Assembly (NCBI GenBank): GCA_965151315.1
Contig: CBCTZG010000065.1
Coordinates: forward strand, 1-15,887
Direction: 5' to 3'
DNA: 15,887 nucleotides
DNA from: Avimonoglobus sp965151315
GTDB taxonomy: Bacteria; Bacillota; Clostridia; UBA1381
Shown piece by piece: positions 13,269-15,887 of the stretch (position 1 is the stretch's first letter; the number at the start of each line of letters is the position of its first letter). The notes under the pieces are model-generated. The model ran no database searches, was not told the origin of the DNA, and worked only from the letters and a program-made list of their open reading frames with translations. Both the position numbers and the translations under genes were made by a program.

Positions 13269-15887
13269 TTAATTTCGCATGTCTACTACAATTGATCTTA
13301 CCGATGAGTACCGGGCATACAAATAAATATCTGTCCCCCGGCCGGCGTTTTTCCGGCCGATCAAATCTGTAAGCCCGCCAATCTCCAAGGGTTTATCGGG
13401 GCCATAATACAGATACACGGCTGCGCCGCTGCAATTAAACACCTCCTCGTTTTCTGCCAGCTGAATCAAGCTGCCTTGCTTTTTATATACTGTTCCAGAT
13501 ACAATCTGGGTATGTGCGTTAAAGCCCGTACTGCCATTTAAGATCTCGCCGTCCTCCACGCTGAACATTTTTGTGATGGCGCCAATCTCGCCCGCTTTGG
13601 TTTTTGCAAACCGGATTGCGTCGCCCCGCTTTAACGCCAGCGCTGTCTCCCGGCCGCCCTCCGCTACTGGCGCTGTTTCGATGGTTTTTCCGCCGCCATT
13701 ATAGTATTCCAGCTGCACAGTCACTTCATCGTCTGCATTTAATCCGGTTTCTACTCCCAGCACATAATAAATATCCGCGCCATCAGTAATAAACGGACTG
13801 TCCGGGTCATAGGACAAGACGCCAACACTAATGTCCAGCTGGCCCTGGCTGCGATTATAGCATTTCATCACCAGAGGCTCGTCGTCGCTAAAATCTTTTC
13901 CGCCAACCGCGTATTTTTCATAGTCCATCGGATCCTCCGGAATTTTAAAGCAGATAAAATCGTTGGCCAACACTGCTTTCCCGCCTAAGGAACCGGTATT
14001 GTATTTAAATTTAACGCCAGACACATCAAAATAATGGTATAGGCCCGTGTCAGCCGCTCCGGCATCCTCGCTTTCCGGGAACGTAATTTTCCGCACATTT
14101 CCCTGCCCGTTTAATGTATAGAGCAAAACCTCGTTTCGGGTAGCGCCATCCACCATTAGATGATCCATCACATTCTCCGGCTTAATATTGTTGATCTGTA
14201 TATTCTCATCACAGCGGTAGGTCACCATTTCCCCGTCCTCTGTAAACAGCCGGATAAAAACATCCTCATTTTCATCCGCATAGCTCTTTACCAAATATGC
14301 CAGCTTCCGGACGGCTGACTCCCGCTGAATAAACGCCATTTCTCCATAACGGTTCAAATACGCCCGGAGCTCATTGCCGCTGCTGATTCCCGCCAACACA
14401 GACGGGTCAAAGGCTTTTGCTATAGGATATTCCTGACCGCCAATGGTAATTGTATGTTCATTCTGGTTTACCGCACCCACAATACCGGAGGCCGTCTTTT
14501 TGGATACCGCGATAGTATAGCGTACTGCGCTGCCATCCATAGCTTCTGCTTTGGATATGGAACAAACATTATTTTCGGCAATTCGGTCATAATCCATAGG
14601 AGCGCCTTTGTTATCAATCAAGACAATTTCGTGCTCTCCGGAAAGCAGATCGATTCCATCCGGGAATTGGTCAGCGTCCTCCAGATACAGTACGCCGTCA
14701 ACCACACCGGCCGCCAGATAATCTATGGAGTCCCAGATCGTAACGACCTCAATATCGTCCCGGCCATCATTATCAATCAGTTCAACCGTGCCAGAACCGA
14801 TATTGAATATACTCTCACTGTAGCGGGATATCGCCAAACCGTTATAGATAATTTTCGCGTCATCCGGGATTTTCCGGCTTTTCAGCCGATCGTTTTCATC
14901 AAAATATTTTAGCGTCCGGTTGGCATAGCTGTCAATATTATTTGCCTCCACGGTTATGCTTTGATCCTTTTGCGCCTTCGCGATATACAGCAATGTATTC
15001 ACATCCGGCCCTTCCTCATAATAGAAATCAACCCCATGTCCTAACAGGCCGCTGACGTCGCATTGGCCGATTTCATAAATATACCCGTCAATAAGTACCT
15101 CGTTCTGGCTCAAGTCGCTGGTTTCATCTAAACCAGTGACAGAATCCATCGTCAATACGCCATCCAGCTTATGAATCTTCCGATACGCAATCAAAAGTGT
15201 GTTGTCCTGCAGGATTTCAAAGGTCATGGTATTTTCTTTGCCGCCATCCTGGTTTTTCTTGACCGTAACTGGTTCAGCGGCAGAAGCGGCATATAAAAGC
15301 TGTATTGCCGCAAGCCCGTCAAGCGCCGCTTCCCGGTCCCCGCTGATCTGTATACCAGCTTTTGATGCTTCAGCTACAAAATCAATCTCAGTATCCAGCG
15401 TCAGCTTCTCTCTACCCAAAAGCCGGACCAACAGCTCGCAGGCTTTTTGCGCGGTAATCGGCGCGCTCTCCGCCAATCCGCAGGCAGCCAACAGCTCACC
15501 GGTTTCCCGGGTGCCCTTGAGCATGGCCGCCATCCGCGCGAACGCACCAGCTGTCAGGATATCCGCCGCGCCGAAATTTGACTCGCCGTCCCATTCTAAA
15601 ATATCCAGCGCCCAAAGCTCCGCAAACGCTTTTTCAGCGCCGCTGCCGATCAGGTCCGGCGGAACGTTCACCGCCGCCCCCTCTTTAACCGGCATCAGCC
15701 GAAAGGCCTCTACATCCCCACAGCCAGGCGCAGTGTATAAAAAGTATACACTGTGTATTCCGGTAATTTCACCGTCCAACAAAACGCCTTCCTGCCATTG
15801 CCGAGTCCCGAAGCCGCCCGTGTCGGCGGGCTCAATATAGGCGAATGGCTCGCCGTCTAAGCTGTCAATATAAAATTCAATCCGCTT
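13269..15887 (-). CDS. Large cell-surface protein with CBM6-like and degenerate SLH-like modules (N-terminus beyond the right window edge)
   Basis: The frame is open to the right edge, giving 872 visible residues; the true start is outside. Residues 1-66 are the second half of a CBM6-like module (IEFYIDSLDGEPFAYIE, later GIHSVYFLYT). Residues about 80-205 resemble three diverged S-layer homology repeats, for example LDILEWDGESNFGAADILTA and PITAQKACELLVRLLG, lacking the usual ITRAE motif. From about 210 to the end is a long beta-rich region with stretches such as IGSGTVELIDNDGRDDIEVV and several ...VLIDG/YYEE-like segments, which I recall from large SLH-associated surface proteins of Clostridia. 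It probably sits on the cell wall. Function is not known, and an N-terminal catalytic domain upstream is possible. It is followed after 19 bp by the esterase gene, suggesting one operon. Confidence 0.82.
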   Translation of the reverse strand, partial: KRIEFYIDSLDGEPFAYIEPADTGGFGTRQWQEGVLLDGEITGIHSVYFLYTAPGCGDVEAFRLMPVKEGAAVNVPPDLIGSGAEKAFAELWALDILEWDGESNFGAADILTAGAFARMAAMLKGTRETGELLAACGLAESAPITAQKACELLVRLLGREKLTLDTEIDFVAEASKAGIQISGDREAALDGLAAIQLLYAASAAEPVTVKKNQDGGKENTMTFEILQDNTLLIAYRKIHKLDGVLTMDSVTGLDETSDLSQNEVLIDGYIYEIGQCDVSGLLGHGVDFYYEEGPDVNTLLYIAKAQKDQSITVEANNIDSYANRTLKYFDENDRLKSRKIPDDAKIIYNGLAISRYSESIFNIGSGTVELIDNDGRDDIEVVTIWDSIDYLAAGVVDGVLYLEDADQFPDGIDLLSGEHEIVLIDNKGAPMDYDRIAENNVCSISKAEAMDGSAVRYTIAVSKKTASGIVGAVNQNEHTITIGGQEYPIAKAFDPSVLAGISSGNELRAYLNRYGEMAFIQRESAVRKLAYLVKSYADENEDVFIRLFTEDGEMVTYRCDENIQINNIKPENVMDHLMVDGATRNEVLLYTLNGQGNVRKITFPESEDAGAADTGLYHYFDVSGVKFKYNTGSLGGKAVLANDFICFKIPEDPMDYEKYAVGGKDFSDDEPLVMKCYNRSQGQLDISVGVLSYDPDSPFITDGADIYYVLGVETGLNADDEVTVQLEYYNGGGKTIETAPVAEGGRETALALKRGDAIRFAKTKAGEIGAITKMFSVEDGEILNGSTGFNAHTQIVSGTVYKKQGSLIQLAENEEVFNCSGAAVYLYYGPDKPLEIGGLTDLIGRKNAGRGTDIYLYARYSSVRSIVVDMRN

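Noticed and set aside
15780..15782. TTG as the start of the SLH-like protein
   Set aside because: The frame continues to the window edge with clear CBM6-like sequence, so the start lies outside.
1..15887. Plus-strand reading frames of 60-320 residues throughout the window
   Set aside because: They lie opposite recognisable minus-strand genes, lack ribosome binding sites and have no protein family features; they are shadows of the real genes.
1..15887. CRISPR arrays, tRNA genes, insertion sequences, phage or defence genes
   Set aside because: I looked on both strands and saw no regularly spaced repeats, cloverleaf pattern, transposase or integrase motif.

Overview
The window looks like chromosome from an anaerobic Bacillota of class Clostridia. 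The evidence is strong AGGAGG-type ribosome binding sites before almost every gene, an HPr with both the His15 and the Ser46 phosphorylation sites, the YqeG/AroE gene pairing, and secreted proteins with CBM6-like and S-layer-homology-like modules. I cannot name a genus. All ten supported genes lie on the minus strand, so transcription runs from high to low coordinates.

Reading in the direction of transcription, 15887 to 8466 holds three secreted proteins. The first is cut by the right window edge; its visible part is a CBM6-like module, a degenerate SLH-like block and about 650 residues of beta-rich cell-surface sequence. After 19 bp comes a 1163-residue SGNH/GDSL esterase with about five CBM6-like modules, an extra jelly-roll-like domain and a C-terminal sandwich domain. 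A GC-rich hairpin separates it from a 400-residue secreted protein with no catalytic domain, built from the same binding and C-terminal modules. These probably form one cell-surface glycan-binding and de-esterifying cluster.

From 8465 to 7893 is a mostly AT-rich spacer with no convincing gene. It holds a probable terminator for the secreted cluster and the control region of the next operon. From 7892 to 2278 lies a compact fructose PTS operon, fruR-fruK-fruA-ptsH-ptsI, closed by a strong intrinsic terminator. It encodes its own DeoR-type regulator, 1-phosphofructokinase, the fructose permease IIABC, and both general PTS proteins HPr and Enzyme I. Fructose would enter as fructose 1-phosphate and leave as fructose 1,6-bisphosphate. 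The promoter carries TGAA-type direct repeats in 10-bp phase, which I read as the regulator's operator.

From 2218 to 1 is a housekeeping operon behind a near-consensus promoter (TTGACA-17-TATACT): rsmE, an unknown four-helix membrane protein, a YqeG-type HAD phosphatase, and the N-terminal half of shikimate dehydrogenase (aroE), cut by the left edge. These genes overlap or nearly touch, suggesting translational coupling.

I see no tRNA, rRNA, CRISPR array, insertion sequence or phage gene. The most interesting part is the modular secreted cluster; the fru operator array and the placement of ptsHI in the fru operon come next.
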